From Micromonospora sp. H61 (GTDB lineage Bacteria > Actinomycetota > Actinomycetes > Mycobacteriales > Micromonosporaceae), in contig NZ_JAGPXY010000030.1 in assembly GCF_018070325.1 (NCBI RefSeq), forward strand, positions 1 through 64,000: DNA of 64,000 nt, read 5' to 3'. The position numbers and the translations under genes are program-made. Each line of letters begins with the position of its first letter. Within the stretch, counting starts at the first letter, position 1. Shown one piece after another: positions 52,624-61,882 of the stretch. Under the pieces are notes generated by a model that saw nothing but the letters and a program-made list of their open reading frames with translations, ran no database searches and was not told the DNA's origin.

Positions 52624-53757
52624 TCAGCGAGCCGGGTCGGCCTTCGCCGGGTCCGCGTCGGTCGTCTCGGCTGTGTCGTCGTCGAACGTCTCGGCCGGGT
52701 CCGCGTCGAACGCCTTGGCGTAGCCCGGCTTGTCGTCCGCCGGGTCGACCTGGTCCGCGACGGGGTTCGGGACGTGGGCCGGTTCGTCGTCGTCGCTGTG
52801 GGCCGGGCTGAGCGTGCGGCCGAACGCGATGAGCGCGGTCAGCGCCCCCACGAAGAGCACCCAGATGCCGTTGTCCACCCGCGAGGTGCCCAGCGAGGTC
52901 TGCGCCACCGCGTCCGCCTCACTGAGCGCGCTGGCAAGGTCGAGCAGCGACCGCCCGCCAACCCTGATGATCACTTCGGCGAGCAGCAGGAGGAGCCCCG
53001 GCCCGGCGCCGGCGAGCAGGTACGCCGGCCAGCGCAGCGCCGGGGCGTCGGGATCGCGGCGGACGGCTCGACGCCGTGCCCAGGTCAGGTAGCCGAAGGC
53101 CAGTAGCCCGGCGAGCAGCCCGGCGACGAGCGATTCGGTACGGGACACCCACTTGGCCGCGTTGATCAACGATTCCTGGCTGTCGCCGGAGCCGAAGAGG
53201 TCGAACAGTGGGTCCCGGGCGCGGCTGAACGCGACCACGAAGATCAGTGTGCCCAGCGCGGCGGTGACCACGGCACCGATCGCCGGGGCGGTCCGCGCGC
53301 CGGCCAGCGCGCCTCCGATGATCGCCGCGGCCGCCGTGGTGCCGGCGATCACGTTGGTGGTGGACGTGTCGAAGTAGGTGAGGTTGATGGCCACCGCGGC
53401 AGCGAGCCCGACCAGCATTCCGCCGCCGATCGCCCCGGCGAAACGCAGGGTGGCCCAGTCGCCGTACCGGCGGGCCAGCAGGTTGCCACCGGCCAGCGCG
53501 ACGGCAGCGCCGGCCACCAGCGCGGCCGAGATCACGCCGGGCAGGGCGAACGCGGAGAGGCTGATCGCGGTGACCCCGGCCGCCGCCGAGGTGATGGCCT
53601 CCCGGGTGGACCAGAGCATGGCGGCCAGCCAGCCGAGCGCCAGCAGCGCGAGCACTGCGGCGCCGGGGGCGGGCAGCGGCCGACCGCCGGCGCTGGCCGC
53701 GTCGACTGCCGGCTCGTCCGACTCAGCGGCCGGGACGCGGCCGGGCTGCTTGGTCAT
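52624..53757 (-). CDS. Polytopic membrane protein, unknown function
   Basis: A protein of 377 residues with eight or so hydrophobic segments between about 35 and 330, for example PAPGAAVLALLALGWLAAML and AVVTAALGTLIFVVAF. It ends in an acidic, Asp/Thr-rich cytoplasmic tail of about 55 residues (DPADDKPGYAKAFDADPAET). ATG 53757 has GGGGAG six bases upstream. No family is recognised. The 291-base gap to pruA contains G-rich sequence and no clear gene. Confidence 0.7.
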   Translation of the reverse strand: MTKQPGRVPAAESDEPAVDAASAGGRPLPAPGAAVLALLALGWLAAMLWSTREAITSAAAGVTAISLSAFALPGVISAALVAGAAVALAGGNLLARRYGDWATLRFAGAIGGGMLVGLAAAVAINLTYFDTSTTNVIAGTTAAAAIIGGALAGARTAPAIGAVVTAALGTLIFVVAFSRARDPLFDLFGSGDSQESLINAAKWVSRTESLVAGLLAGLLAFGYLTWARRRAVRRDPDAPALRWPAYLLAGAGPGLLLLLAEVIIRVGGRSLLDLASALSEADAVAQTSLGTSRVDNGIWVLFVGALTALIAFGRTLSPAHSDDDEPAHVPNPVADQVDPADDKPGYAKAFDADPAETFDDDTAETTDADPAKADPAR

Positions 53758-54048
53758 CGTCTCCCCTTCGAGGCGGCAGGTCACCGACCATTCAGGGTAC
53801 GCGGGCCCGCTGGGCTGCCTGCCGCCCCGGGACAGCGGGACGGATCGAGACCGGTCGGTAAGGGGAGGAGGGGTGGGGCGGTCCTTGGCACAGGGCGGTG
53901 GCGGAGGTGGGTCGCGCGGCCCGTCATGGGAGAATCAGGGGAGGTCCCGCCGCTGCTCGGCCTCCCGTGCGGCGTCCGGTGTCCGACCATCCGGTCGGTG
54001 CCCGCGGGTCCGGTTTCGCCACTGCTGTCGAGATCGCCAGGAGCCTTG

Positions 54049-55677
54049 ATGGATGCCGTGTTCTCCGTTCCCGAGCCGCGCAACGAGCCGGTTCGCAACT
54101 ACGAGCCGGGCAGCCCCGACCGGGACCGGCTCCAGCGGCGGCTGACCGAGCTCGCCGCCGAGCGCATCGACCTGCCGATGACCATCGGCGGTGAGCAGCG
54201 GATGGCCGGCGGTGACCCGATCAACGTGGTGCAGCCGCACAAGCACGCCCACGTGCTGGGGGTGACCGCGCACGCCACCCACGACGACGCGCGGGCCGCG
54301 ACCAAGGCGGCCAAGGACGCCGCGCCGATGTGGCGGGCGCTGCCCTTCGAGGAGCGCGCCGCGATCTTCCTGCGCGCCGCCGAGCTGCTCGCCGGTCCCT
54401 GGCGGGACACGCTCAACGCCGCCACCATGCTCGGTCAGTCGAAGACCGCGATCCAGGCGGAGATCGACGCGGCGTGCGAGTTCATCGACTTCCTGCGGTT
54501 CAACGTGCACTTCGCACGTCGCCTGCTCGAGGAGCAGCCGGCGTCCTCGCCCGGCGTCTGGAACCGCTTCGACCACCGCCCGCTGGAGGGCTTCGTCTAC
54601 GCGGTCACCCCGTTCAACTTCACCGCCATCGCCGGCAACCTGCCGTCGGCGCCGGCCCTGCTGGGCAACACTGTGGTCTGGAAGCCGGGCCCGACCCAGC
54701 AGTTCGCCGCGCACTTCACCATGCGGCTGTTCGAGGCCGCCGGCCTGCCGCCCGGCGTGATCAACATGGTCACCGGCCGGGGCGAGGAGGTCTCGGACGT
54801 CGTGCTCGCCGACCCGGATCTGGCCGGCATCCACTTCACCGGTTCGACGAAGGTCTTCCAGCAGTTGTGGCGGACCGTTGGCGACAACATCTCCCGTTAC
54901 CGGGGCTACCCTCGCCTGGTCGGCGAGACCGGCGGCAAGGACTTCGTCGTCGCGCACACCAGCGCCGACGTGGACGCTCTGCACACCGCGCTGATCCGTG
55001 GCGCGTACGAGTACCAGGGCCAGAAGTGCTCGGCGGCGTCGCGGGCGTACGTGCCGCGCTCGATCTGGGAGGGTGGGCTGCGGGACCGGCTGGCCGCCAC
55101 CGCCGACTCGCTGACCTACGGTGACGTGTCCGACTTCGGCAACTTCGGCGGTGCGGTGATCGACGACAAGGCGTTCGCCCGGCACACCGCCGCGCTCGAG
55201 TTGATCGCCAGTGACGACAGCTGCCGGGTGCTGGCCGGTGGCACCGCCGACGACTCGGTCGGCTACTTCGTGCGACCGACGCTCTTCGAGTGCGGCGACG
55301 CCGCCCACGAGACCTTCACCACCGAGTACTTCGGGCCGATCCTGGGCGTGCACGTGTTCGACGACGCCCGTTTCGACGAGGTCGTCGCGCAGGCGGAGTC
55401 GATCGCCCCGTACGCGCTGACCGGCTCGGTGTTCGCCACCGACCGCCGGGTCGTCGAGTCGGTCGGCGAGCGCATGCGGTACGCCGCCGGCAACTTCTAC
55501 ATCAACGACAAGCCGACCGGCGCTGTGGTCGGGCAGCAGCCCTTCGGTGGCGCCCGCGCCAGCGGCACCAACGACAAGGCCGGCTCCTGGCTGAACCTGG
55601 TCCGCTGGATCTCCCCGCGGACGATCAAGGAGACCTTCGTGCCGCCGACCGACCACACGTACCCGCACATGGGCTGA
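54049..55677 (+). CDS. pruA: L-glutamate gamma-semialdehyde dehydrogenase
   Basis: A delta-1-pyrroline-5-carboxylate dehydrogenase of 542 residues, the length of the monofunctional group. Glu293 (LVGETGGKD) and Cys327 (YQGQKCSAASR) are the base and nucleophile, and the C-terminal KPTGAVVGQQPFGGARASGTNDKAG is specific to P5C dehydrogenases. It converts glutamate semialdehyde from proline or arginine breakdown to glutamate. CAGGAG lies before ATG 54049. No proline dehydrogenase gene is in the window. Confidence 0.95.
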   Translation: MDAVFSVPEPRNEPVRNYEPGSPDRDRLQRRLTELAAERIDLPMTIGGEQRMAGGDPINVVQPHKHAHVLGVTAHATHDDARAATKAAKDAAPMWRALPFEERAAIFLRAAELLAGPWRDTLNAATMLGQSKTAIQAEIDAACEFIDFLRFNVHFARRLLEEQPASSPGVWNRFDHRPLEGFVYAVTPFNFTAIAGNLPSAPALLGNTVVWKPGPTQQFAAHFTMRLFEAAGLPPGVINMVTGRGEEVSDVVLADPDLAGIHFTGSTKVFQQLWRTVGDNISRYRGYPRLVGETGGKDFVVAHTSADVDALHTALIRGAYEYQGQKCSAASRAYVPRSIWEGGLRDRLAATADSLTYGDVSDFGNFGGAVIDDKAFARHTAALELIASDDSCRVLAGGTADDSVGYFVRPTLFECGDAAHETFTTEYFGPILGVHVFDDARFDEVVAQAESIAPYALTGSVFATDRRVVESVGERMRYAAGNFYINDKPTGAVVGQQPFGGARASGTNDKAGSWLNLVRWISPRTIKETFVPPTDHTYPHMG

Positions 55678-55854
55678 CCGGCGACGACCCGCCGGCGGCG
55701 CGCGTGGGCACCGCCGGCGGGCGCCCGGAATGTGGCGATCCATCGATAGTCCTCAACGGACAGTCTGCCGCCGACAGTGCACTTAGGAAGTCCTGTCGGG
55801 TGGCAAACCGGCAAATCCTGGACGCCGGGTGCGCAAAGTGGCAGCGTAGTGGGC

Positions 55855-56370
55855 ATGGCGGATTCCGGAGTCAACCCTACGGCGGCGGCCCTGCTCGGCC
55901 TCCTCCACGAGGGCCCGATGACAGGCGGTCAGTTGATGGCCGCCGCTGAGCGCCGTCTGGCGCCGTACTGGTCGATGACCCGCAGTCAGGTGTACCGCGA
56001 GTTGCCGGTGCTGGCTGAGCGGGGTTTCGTGCGGCTCGGCAAGCCGGGCCCGCGGATGAGCCAGCCCTACGCGCTCACCGCCAGCGGAAAACGAACGTTT
56101 TCCCGCTGGCTCGCGGAGAACCCGGGGCGGGACACCATCCGCAACCCGATAGCGCTCCGGATGGCTTTCGGCAACCTGCACTCCGCCAGCCAGCTGAAGG
56201 GCCTGTACGCCTCGGCCAACGAATACCACACCGAGGCCCTCGCCCAGGTCCGGGAGCAGGTGAAGAACGCCAAACGGGACGGCGAGACGTACGACGCCAG
56301 CGCGCTGGAGTTCGCCGTCGCCTACCACCGGGCGGCCCTGTCGTGGTTGAAGTCCGCCCCCGTCGGGTGA
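55855..56370 (+). CDS. PadR-family transcriptional regulator
   Basis: A protein of 171 residues. The N-terminal winged helix (LLGLLHEGPMTGGQLMAAAERRL, then YRELPVLAERGFVRLG and YALTASGKRTFSRWL) is followed by a C-terminal helical dimerisation part. PadR proteins repress nearby detoxification or transporter genes; no such target is adjacent, since pruA precedes and prfB follows. ATG 55855 has a poor ribosome-binding site. Confidence 0.88.
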   Translation: MADSGVNPTAAALLGLLHEGPMTGGQLMAAAERRLAPYWSMTRSQVYRELPVLAERGFVRLGKPGPRMSQPYALTASGKRTFSRWLAENPGRDTIRNPIALRMAFGNLHSASQLKGLYASANEYHTEALAQVREQVKNAKRDGETYDASALEFAVAYHRAALSWLKSAPVG

Positions 56371-56434
56371 CGGTCAGCGGGTTCGCGCATAGGGAACGAG
56401 CTGCTCCGCTCCCGGCACAGTACGCTTGTCTGTC

Positions 56435-57556
56435 GTGACCGCTGCCGATTACGCCGAACAGCTCAAGGAACTCGACGCGACCCTGCGAAACATCGAGGCC
56501 GTCCTCAACCTCGACCGGCTCCACGAGGACAAGGCCCGCCTGGAGCAGGAGGCCTCCGCTCCCGACCTGTGGGACGACCAGGCCAAGGCCCAGCAGGTGA
56601 CCTCGCAGCTGTCGTACGTCAACGGCGAGATCAGCAAGCTGGGCAGCCTGCGTTCCGGCCTCGACGACGCCCAGGTTCTGCTGGAGCTGGCCGAGGCCGA
56701 GGCCGACCCGGGTGTGCTGACCGAGGTCGAGTCGGAGATCACCGGGCTGACCAAGGCCATCCAGGAGATGGAGGTCCGCACCCTGCTCTCCGGCGAGTAC
56801 GACTCGCGGGAGGCGCTGGTCGCCATCCGGGCCGGCGCGGGTGGCGTGGACGCCGCGGACTTCGCCGAGATGCTGCTGCGGATGTACCTGCGCTGGGCGG
56901 AGCGGCACGGCTACCCGACCGAGGTCTACGAGACCTCGTACGCCGAGGAGGCGGGCCTGAAGTCGGCCACCTTCGCGGTCAAGGTGCCCTACGCGTACGG
57001 CACGCTGAGCGTCGAGTCGGGCACGCACCGGCTGGTCCGGATCAGCCCGTTCGACAACCAGGGTCGTCGGCAGACAAGCTTCGCGGGCGTCGAGGTTCTG
57101 CCGGTCACCGAGCAGACCGACCACATCGACATCCCGGAGAACGAGGTTCGGGTGGACGTCTACCGCTCCTCCGGGCCGGGTGGGCAGAGCGTCAACACCA
57201 CCGACTCGGCGGTGCGCCTGACGCACATCCCGACCGGCATCGTGGTGACCTGCCAGAACGAGAAGTCCCAGTTGCAGAACAAGGCCTCAGCGCTGCGGGT
57301 GCTCCAGGCCCGACTGCTGGAGCGCAAGCGCCAGGAGGAGCAGGCCAAGCTCGAAGGGCTCAAGGAGAACGCGGCCGGCTCGTGGGGCGACCAGATGCGC
57401 TCCTACGTCCTGCACCCGTATCAGATGGTGAAGGATCTCCGAACCGAGCAGGAGACCGGCAATCCGAGCGCGGTCTTCGACGGCGAGTTGGACGGTTTCA
57501 TCGAGGCGGGCATCCGTTGGCGCAAGCAGCGGCAGATCGCTGGCGACGGTGCGTGA
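56435..57556 (+). CDS. prfB: Peptide chain release factor 2
   Basis: Release factor of 373 residues. The stop-codon recognition motif SPF is in RISPFDNQG, and the peptidyl-hydrolysis GGQ in SSGPGGQSVNTTDSAV. It acts at UGA and UAA. The frame is continuous, without the programmed +1 frameshift known in E. coli prfB. Start GTG 56435 gives VTAADYAEQL; TTG 56426 lies three codons upstream. Order prfB–ftsE–ftsX–smpB is conserved in Actinobacteria. Confidence 0.95.
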   Translation: MTAADYAEQLKELDATLRNIEAVLNLDRLHEDKARLEQEASAPDLWDDQAKAQQVTSQLSYVNGEISKLGSLRSGLDDAQVLLELAEAEADPGVLTEVESEITGLTKAIQEMEVRTLLSGEYDSREALVAIRAGAGGVDAADFAEMLLRMYLRWAERHGYPTEVYETSYAEEAGLKSATFAVKVPYAYGTLSVESGTHRLVRISPFDNQGRRQTSFAGVEVLPVTEQTDHIDIPENEVRVDVYRSSGPGGQSVNTTDSAVRLTHIPTGIVVTCQNEKSQLQNKASALRVLQARLLERKRQEEQAKLEGLKENAAGSWGDQMRSYVLHPYQMVKDLRTEQETGNPSAVFDGELDGFIEAGIRWRKQRQIAGDGA

Positions 57557-57674
57557 CGGTGCGCGGGCGGAGCGCGTCGTCGATCTCCAGGTAGAAGCCT
57601 GATTCGACGACTCGTGCCGGATCGGCGGGGCGTGGGGCTTGGCTCAGTTGTTACACCGCGTAGACTCACCACCC

Positions 57675-58355
57675 GTGATTCAGCTTGAGCAAGTGACGAA
57701 GACGTACCCGAAGGCGTCCCGGCCTTCGCTCGACAACGTGTCCGTCTCGATCGAGAAGGGCGAGTTCGTCTTCTTCATCGGTCCATCCGGCTCCGGCAAG
57801 TCCACGATCATCAAAATGCTGCTGCACGAGGTGGCCCCCAACAAGGGGCGCGTCGTCGTCAACGGCAAGGACGTCACGTCGATGCGCTCCTGGAAGCGAC
57901 CCCACTTCCGGCGCTCGATCGGCTGCGTCTTCCAGGACTTCCGGCTGCTGCCCAACCGCACCGCCTACGAGAACGTGGCGTTCGCCCTCGAGGTGATCGG
58001 CAAGACGAAGGCGGTTGCCCGCCGGGTCGTGCCGGAGGTGCTGGAGCTGGTCGGGCTCGGTGGCAAGGAGCACCGCTACCCGCACGAGCTCTCCGGTGGT
58101 GAGCAGCAGCGGGTCGCCGTCGCCCGGGCGTTCGTGAACCGTCCGCTGATCCTGCTGGCGGACGAGCCCACCGGAAACCTGGACCCGGACACCTCGATTG
58201 AGATCATGCGCCTGCTGGACCGGATCAACCGCACCGGCACGACCGTCGTGATGGTCACCCACGACTCCAACATCGTGAACCAGATGCGCCGCCGCGTCGT
58301 TGAGATTGAGAGCGGTCGCATCGTGCGTGACCAGGCCCGCGGCGTCTACGGGTGA
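57675..58355 (+). CDS. ftsE: Cell division ATP-binding protein FtsE
   Basis: An ATPase of 226 residues. Walker A is GPSGSGKST at 36–44, the signature is LSGGEQQRVAVARA, and Walker B is LLADEPTGNLD. It pairs with FtsX at the septum and controls peptidoglycan hydrolases (RipC in mycobacteria). GTG 57675 begins VIQLEQVTK; there is no strong ribosome-binding site. Sixty-seven bases separate it from ftsX. Confidence 0.95.
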   Translation: MIQLEQVTKTYPKASRPSLDNVSVSIEKGEFVFFIGPSGSGKSTIIKMLLHEVAPNKGRVVVNGKDVTSMRSWKRPHFRRSIGCVFQDFRLLPNRTAYENVAFALEVIGKTKAVARRVVPEVLELVGLGGKEHRYPHELSGGEQQRVAVARAFVNRPLILLADEPTGNLDPDTSIEIMRLLDRINRTGTTVVMVTHDSNIVNQMRRRVVEIESGRIVRDQARGVYG

Positions 58356-58422
58356 GCCGGCGCTCCACCCCTGCGCAGCCTGACGACGAACACCTCATGC
58401 CGGAGACCCGGAGGAAATCCCG

Positions 58423-59298
58423 ATGCGCGTGAAATACGTCCTGTCCGAGGTACTGGTCGGACTGTGGCGCAACGTGACCATGTCCATCGCGATGATCATC
58501 ACGATGGCGGTCTCGCTGACCATGCTCGGCGCCAGCGGTCTCATGTACCGCCAGGTCGACGACATGAAGGACCTCTACTACAAGAACATCCAGGTCTCGA
58601 TCTTCATGGAGCAGGAGGTGAGCGAGCAGCAGCGCACCGACCTGCAGACCAAACTCGACAGCGACCCCCTGGTCAAGGAGGTCATCTACGTCGACAAGGC
58701 CCAGGCGTACGAGCGCTTCAAGTCGATGTACCAGGACGCGCCGGACCTGGTCAACGCGGTCAAGCCGGACCAGCTGCCCGAGTCGTTCCGGCTCACACTG
58801 AACAACCCGGAGCAGTACAAGAGCGTCTACGACCAGTACAAGGACACTGAGGGTGTCGAGGAGATCGTCGACCAGAGTCGACTGCTCGACAAGATCTTCA
58901 ACATCCTCACCGCGATCCAGAACATCGCCCTGGCCGCCGCCATCGTGATGGCGGTCGCCGCCCTGCTGCTGGTCGCGAACACCATTCAGGTGGCCGCGTA
59001 CAGCAAGCGGCGTGAGGTTGCGGTCATGAAGCTGGTCGGCGCGTCCAACTGGTTCATCCAGGCGCCGTTCGTGCTGGAGGCCGTGGTGGCCGGCCTGATC
59101 GGTTCACTGCTCGGTCTGGTGGCCCTGGTCGCGGCGAAGTATCTGCTCTTCGACGGGTCGTTGAGCGCGTTGCAGGGTCTGCTCTCGCCGATCACCTGGG
59201 GCGACATCCTGTTCATCTTCCCGCTGATGGCTGGCGTCGGTGGTCTGGTCAGCGCGGGCACCGCCTGGATCACCCTGCGCTTCTACCTGCGGGTCTAG
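58423..59298 (+). CDS. ftsX: Cell division protein FtsX
   Basis: A membrane protein of 291 residues with four membrane segments (about 22–42, 165–190, 215–245 and 260–285). The extracellular domain between the first two (about 45–160, with SIFMEQEVSEQQRTDL) binds the hydrolase partner. It works with FtsE. GAGGAAA lies before ATG 58423. A strong hairpin follows its stop. Confidence 0.95.
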   Translation: MRVKYVLSEVLVGLWRNVTMSIAMIITMAVSLTMLGASGLMYRQVDDMKDLYYKNIQVSIFMEQEVSEQQRTDLQTKLDSDPLVKEVIYVDKAQAYERFKSMYQDAPDLVNAVKPDQLPESFRLTLNNPEQYKSVYDQYKDTEGVEEIVDQSRLLDKIFNILTAIQNIALAAAIVMAVAALLLVANTIQVAAYSKRREVAVMKLVGASNWFIQAPFVLEAVVAGLIGSLLGLVALVAAKYLLFDGSLSALQGLLSPITWGDILFIFPLMAGVGGLVSAGTAWITLRFYLRV

Positions 59299-59328
59299 GC
59301 GCCGTACGGGTCGTCCCGTCGTCTCCCG

Positions 59329-59371
59329 AGGACCCTCCCGCAGCCGGAAATAAACGGCGCGGGAGGGTCCT
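59329..59371 (+). terminator. Hairpin terminator between ftsX and smpB
   Basis: Thirteen-base arms AGGACCCTCCCGC / GCGGGAGGGTCCT are perfectly paired. Inside them GCCG / CGGC extends the stem past one bulged A around an eight-base loop. It is followed by TGTCATT. It is 31 bases after the ftsX stop, and smpB therefore probably has its own promoter in 59372–59440. Confidence 0.85.
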
Positions 59372-59447
59372 TGTCATTCAGGTAGCATGATCGGTTGTCC
59401 GGCCGGGGCGAGCCCGGCCGCGGACGCCAGGAGAGGGGGTGGCACCG

Positions 59448-59927
59448 ATGCCACGGGAAAAGGGGCGCAAGGTGGTCGCCTCCAACAAGAAGGCGCGTCA
59501 CGACTACGCCATCTTCGACACGTACGAGGCGGGCATGGCGCTGACCGGCACCGAGGTCAAGTCGCTGCGGGCCGGGCGAGCGTCACTTGTCGACGCCTTC
59601 GCGCAGGAACGTGACGGCGAGTTGTTCCTGCACGCGATGCACATCCCGGAGTACACCCAGGGCACCTGGACCAACCATGAGCCTCGGCGTACCCGCAAGC
59701 TGCTGCTCAACCGGGGCGAGATCGACAAGCTCCTCGGCAAGACCCGTGAGGGCGGTTTCACCGTCGTCCCGTTGCAGGTCTACTTCTCGGACGGCTGGGC
59801 CAAGGTCGAGATCGCCCTGGCCAAGGGCAAGAAGTCGTACGACAAGCGTCAGGACCTCGCCAAGCGGGACGCGGACCGGGAGATCGCCCGGGTGTCCGGT
59901 CGGCGCGGCAAGGGCATGGACGACTAG
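59448..59927 (+). CDS. smpB: SsrA-binding protein SmpB
   Basis: A protein of 159 residues. KVVASNKKARHDYAI at the start, EVKSLRAGRASLVDAF and YTQGTWTNHEPRRTRKLLLN are the tmRNA-binding OB-fold, and KKSYDKRQDLAKRD is the C-terminal helix that enters the mRNA channel. It brings tmRNA to stalled ribosomes; the ssrA gene follows 104 bases later. ATG 59448 has GGGGG at the right distance; GTG 59439 with AGGAG is an alternative giving three more residues. Confidence 0.95.
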   Translation: MPREKGRKVVASNKKARHDYAIFDTYEAGMALTGTEVKSLRAGRASLVDAFAQERDGELFLHAMHIPEYTQGTWTNHEPRRTRKLLLNRGEIDKLLGKTREGGFTVVPLQVYFSDGWAKVEIALAKGKKSYDKRQDLAKRDADREIARVSGRRGKGMDD

Positions 59928-60031
59928 TTAATCCCGTTTGTCCGGGTCGGCGTGCCGGCCCGGGGCTCGGGATGAAAGCTGTTGCGGCAGGCGTTAGTCT
60001 TGTCAGTGCCGCCACATCGGCGGCCTGTCGA

Positions 60032-60407
60032 GGGGGTGACTGGTTTCGACTTCGTACGCAGCGACAGGGGAAGCGAGCCGAGGAAGCCGACGTCGTCTCG
60101 AGAATCGGTCGTCGGAAACTTATAAGCGCCAAGCAAAATCGCGCTGACTTCGCTCTCGCCGCCTGAGGCGAGTAGCTAAGTCTGTCGGCCTGGGAACGCC
60201 TTCGTCCCAGTAGCCGGCATCAGCTAGGAGGCTGGCCAATCGGACCCGGTCGCGGGGTCCGTGCGGCGAGATTAATCAGCGACTGGGCCCGTCACACCAA
60301 CTTGCTCGCGTGAGCGGTGGGGCCGAGTAGAGGCACAGCGAGCTGCGCTCGGAGAAGCCCTGACAAACCGGCGAAGGACCCGGGTTCGATTCCCGGCACC
60401 TCCACCA
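60032..60407 (+). ncRNA. ssrA: Transfer-messenger RNA (tmRNA)
   Basis: The 5' end GGGGGTGACTGGTTTCGAC pairs with the 3' CACCTCC before the encoded ACCA, forming the acceptor stem, and GGGTTCGATTCCC gives the T-arm near the 3' end. The tag reading frame, from GCC 60128 to TGA 60164–60166, encodes AKQNRADFALAA; the Ala-Leu-Ala-Ala end is the proteolysis signal. With SmpB it rescues ribosomes on broken mRNA. Length is 376 bases including ACCA. Confidence 0.95.
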
Positions 60408-60412
60408 CCTCG

Positions 60413-60450
60413 AACGAAGCGCCCCGGCCCACCAGCCGGGGCGCTTCGTT
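60413..60450 (+). terminator. Hairpin terminator after ssrA
   Basis: A 16-base perfect stem around a six-base loop (CCACCA) starts six bases after the tmRNA end. Core arms are GAAGCGCCCCGGC and its complement. It is followed by GTTCGC. The next gene begins 26 bases later. Confidence 0.85.
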
Positions 60451-60476
60451 GTTCGCGGGGTCTTACGCTGCCCCCT

Positions 60477-61154
60477 GTGACCAACCAGGAGCTGCGCCTG
60501 TCGGTCGGCCCGTCGCCCGGCCGGCGCGTCGTGGCGGTGGTGTTCGGCGTCCTGCTCACCGCCGTCGGCGCGGCGTTCGTGGCACTGCCCCTCGTCGCCG
60601 ACGGGCTGTTGCGCCGACTGACCGGCCCGGGTGACGCGTTCGCCTCCTATGAGGAGGCCCGCGACCTGCCACCGGGGCTGCTGCCGCCCGGGCTACGCGA
60701 CTCCGCCGACCCGAACCAGTCCGGTCCCAGCCCGTTCGTCGGCCTGTGTGGCCTGCCCTTCGTCCTGCTCGGCCTCTACCTGGTGCTGCGGGTGCTCCGC
60801 ACGGCCGCCTGGCTGGAGGGCAGCCGGGTGCGGGTACGCGGCGCGCTGCGCACCCGCACCGTCGACCTCGTCACCGCCCGGATCGAGTCCGGCGCGGTGT
60901 CGTACCGCGAGGCGGGCGACGACGGTCCGGCCGGCGAACCGCAGGTGCGGGCCATTCTCGCGACCGACCCGGGGAGTGCCCGGAGGGTCACGATCCCGCT
61001 GCGCGGCATGGGGCTGCCCGTCCTGCCGCCGTCCGAGCTGCGGGCGCTGGCCGAGGCGATCACGACGGGTCGACCGGGCGACGAGCGGGCCGGCGACGCG
61101 CGCGCCGTGGCCGAGCACCTGCGCCGGCTGGCAGAGCGCCCGTCGACCGACTGA
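60477..61154 (+). CDS. Membrane protein with PH-like C-terminal region
   Basis: A protein of 225 residues. Two hydrophobic segments (about 17–41, VVAVVFGVLLTAVGAAFVALPLV, and 86–108, FVGLCGLPFVLLGLYLVLRVL) frame an outer loop of 45 residues. A cytoplasmic strand-rich domain (SRVRVRGALRTRTVDLVTARI, then RRVTIPLRGMGLPVLPPSELRALAEAI) resembles bacterial PH-like domains. No function is recognised. GTG 60477 is close to the ssrA terminator and has no clear ribosome-binding site. Confidence 0.7.
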   Translation: MTNQELRLSVGPSPGRRVVAVVFGVLLTAVGAAFVALPLVADGLLRRLTGPGDAFASYEEARDLPPGLLPPGLRDSADPNQSGPSPFVGLCGLPFVLLGLYLVLRVLRTAAWLEGSRVRVRGALRTRTVDLVTARIESGAVSYREAGDDGPAGEPQVRAILATDPGSARRVTIPLRGMGLPVLPPSELRALAEAITTGRPGDERAGDARAVAEHLRRLAERPSTD

Positions 61155-61328
61155 GGCTGCCGTCCGTCCCAGGAGGCTCGTGCGGCCCTGGGGGCCTTCA
61201 CCAGGGTGGCTGGTGGGGTCAGTGGGTTCAACGGGGCAGATGAGACGGCTCAGGGCCCTGGACAGAGCGGGCCGGGCAGCCTCACCATCGCGGTATGGGG
61301 TAGCAGCGCCGCCGCGCGGGAGGTGCCA

Positions 61329-61838
61329 ATGGTCACCGGTCCGGTCCAGCAGCCGTCAGTCGTCGCCCGAGGGCGCGTCGCGCATCCGGCGGGGCTCCCC
61401 GCCGATCCACATTCCATCGGTCTACCCGGCGCGCCGCGTCCGGCCGGCCTCGCCGGCGACGTGCACGCCCTCGGCCGGGCCGTCGCCGTCGCCAGCACCG
61501 AGCCGCGCTGGCGCGAAGAGGTTCTCCTTCGGCTGCGTCCGGTGCGCCGGGGCTTCGCCGAGCACGTCCGGGCCACCGAGGGCCCCACCGGCCTCTACCG
61601 GGAGTTGCTCACCCAGTCGCCGCGACTGGACCACGGGGTGCGGCTGCTGACCCGGGAGCACGTGGCGATCGTCGCCGCGATCCTGGCGGTCCAGCAGATC
61701 GCCGAGCGGCCCGAGGCGCACCCCGATGAGCTGCGACACCGGGCCGGGCACCTGCTGCGGCGGTTGGCCCGGCATCGGCGGCGCGGCGCCGACCTGCTGT
61801 GGGAGGCGTACCAGACGGATCTGGGTGGCGAGACCTGA
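61329..61838 (+). CDS. Hypothetical helical protein, distantly hemerythrin-like
   Basis: A protein of 169 residues. The first 45 are Pro/Ala-rich; the rest is predicted to be four helices, with FAEHVRATEGPTGLYRELL, LLTREHVAIVAAILAVQQI and LARHRRRGADLLWEAYQTDLGG. The spacing of His residues recalls hemerythrin-like bundles, but several usual metal ligands are not there. GGGAGG precedes ATG 61329; the frame is open further upstream without a start site. The family assignment is weak. Confidence 0.6.
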   Translation: MVTGPVQQPSVVARGRVAHPAGLPADPHSIGLPGAPRPAGLAGDVHALGRAVAVASTEPRWREEVLLRLRPVRRGFAEHVRATEGPTGLYRELLTQSPRLDHGVRLLTREHVAIVAAILAVQQIAERPEAHPDELRHRAGHLLRRLARHRRRGADLLWEAYQTDLGGET

Positions 61839-61882
61839 GCCCGGTCGGGAACCGGCCGGTCGGCGGAGGCGTCGAACCGTAC

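Noticed and set aside
56426..57556. Programmed frameshift in prfB
   Set aside because: The frame is continuous from start to stop with no in-frame TGA near the beginning.
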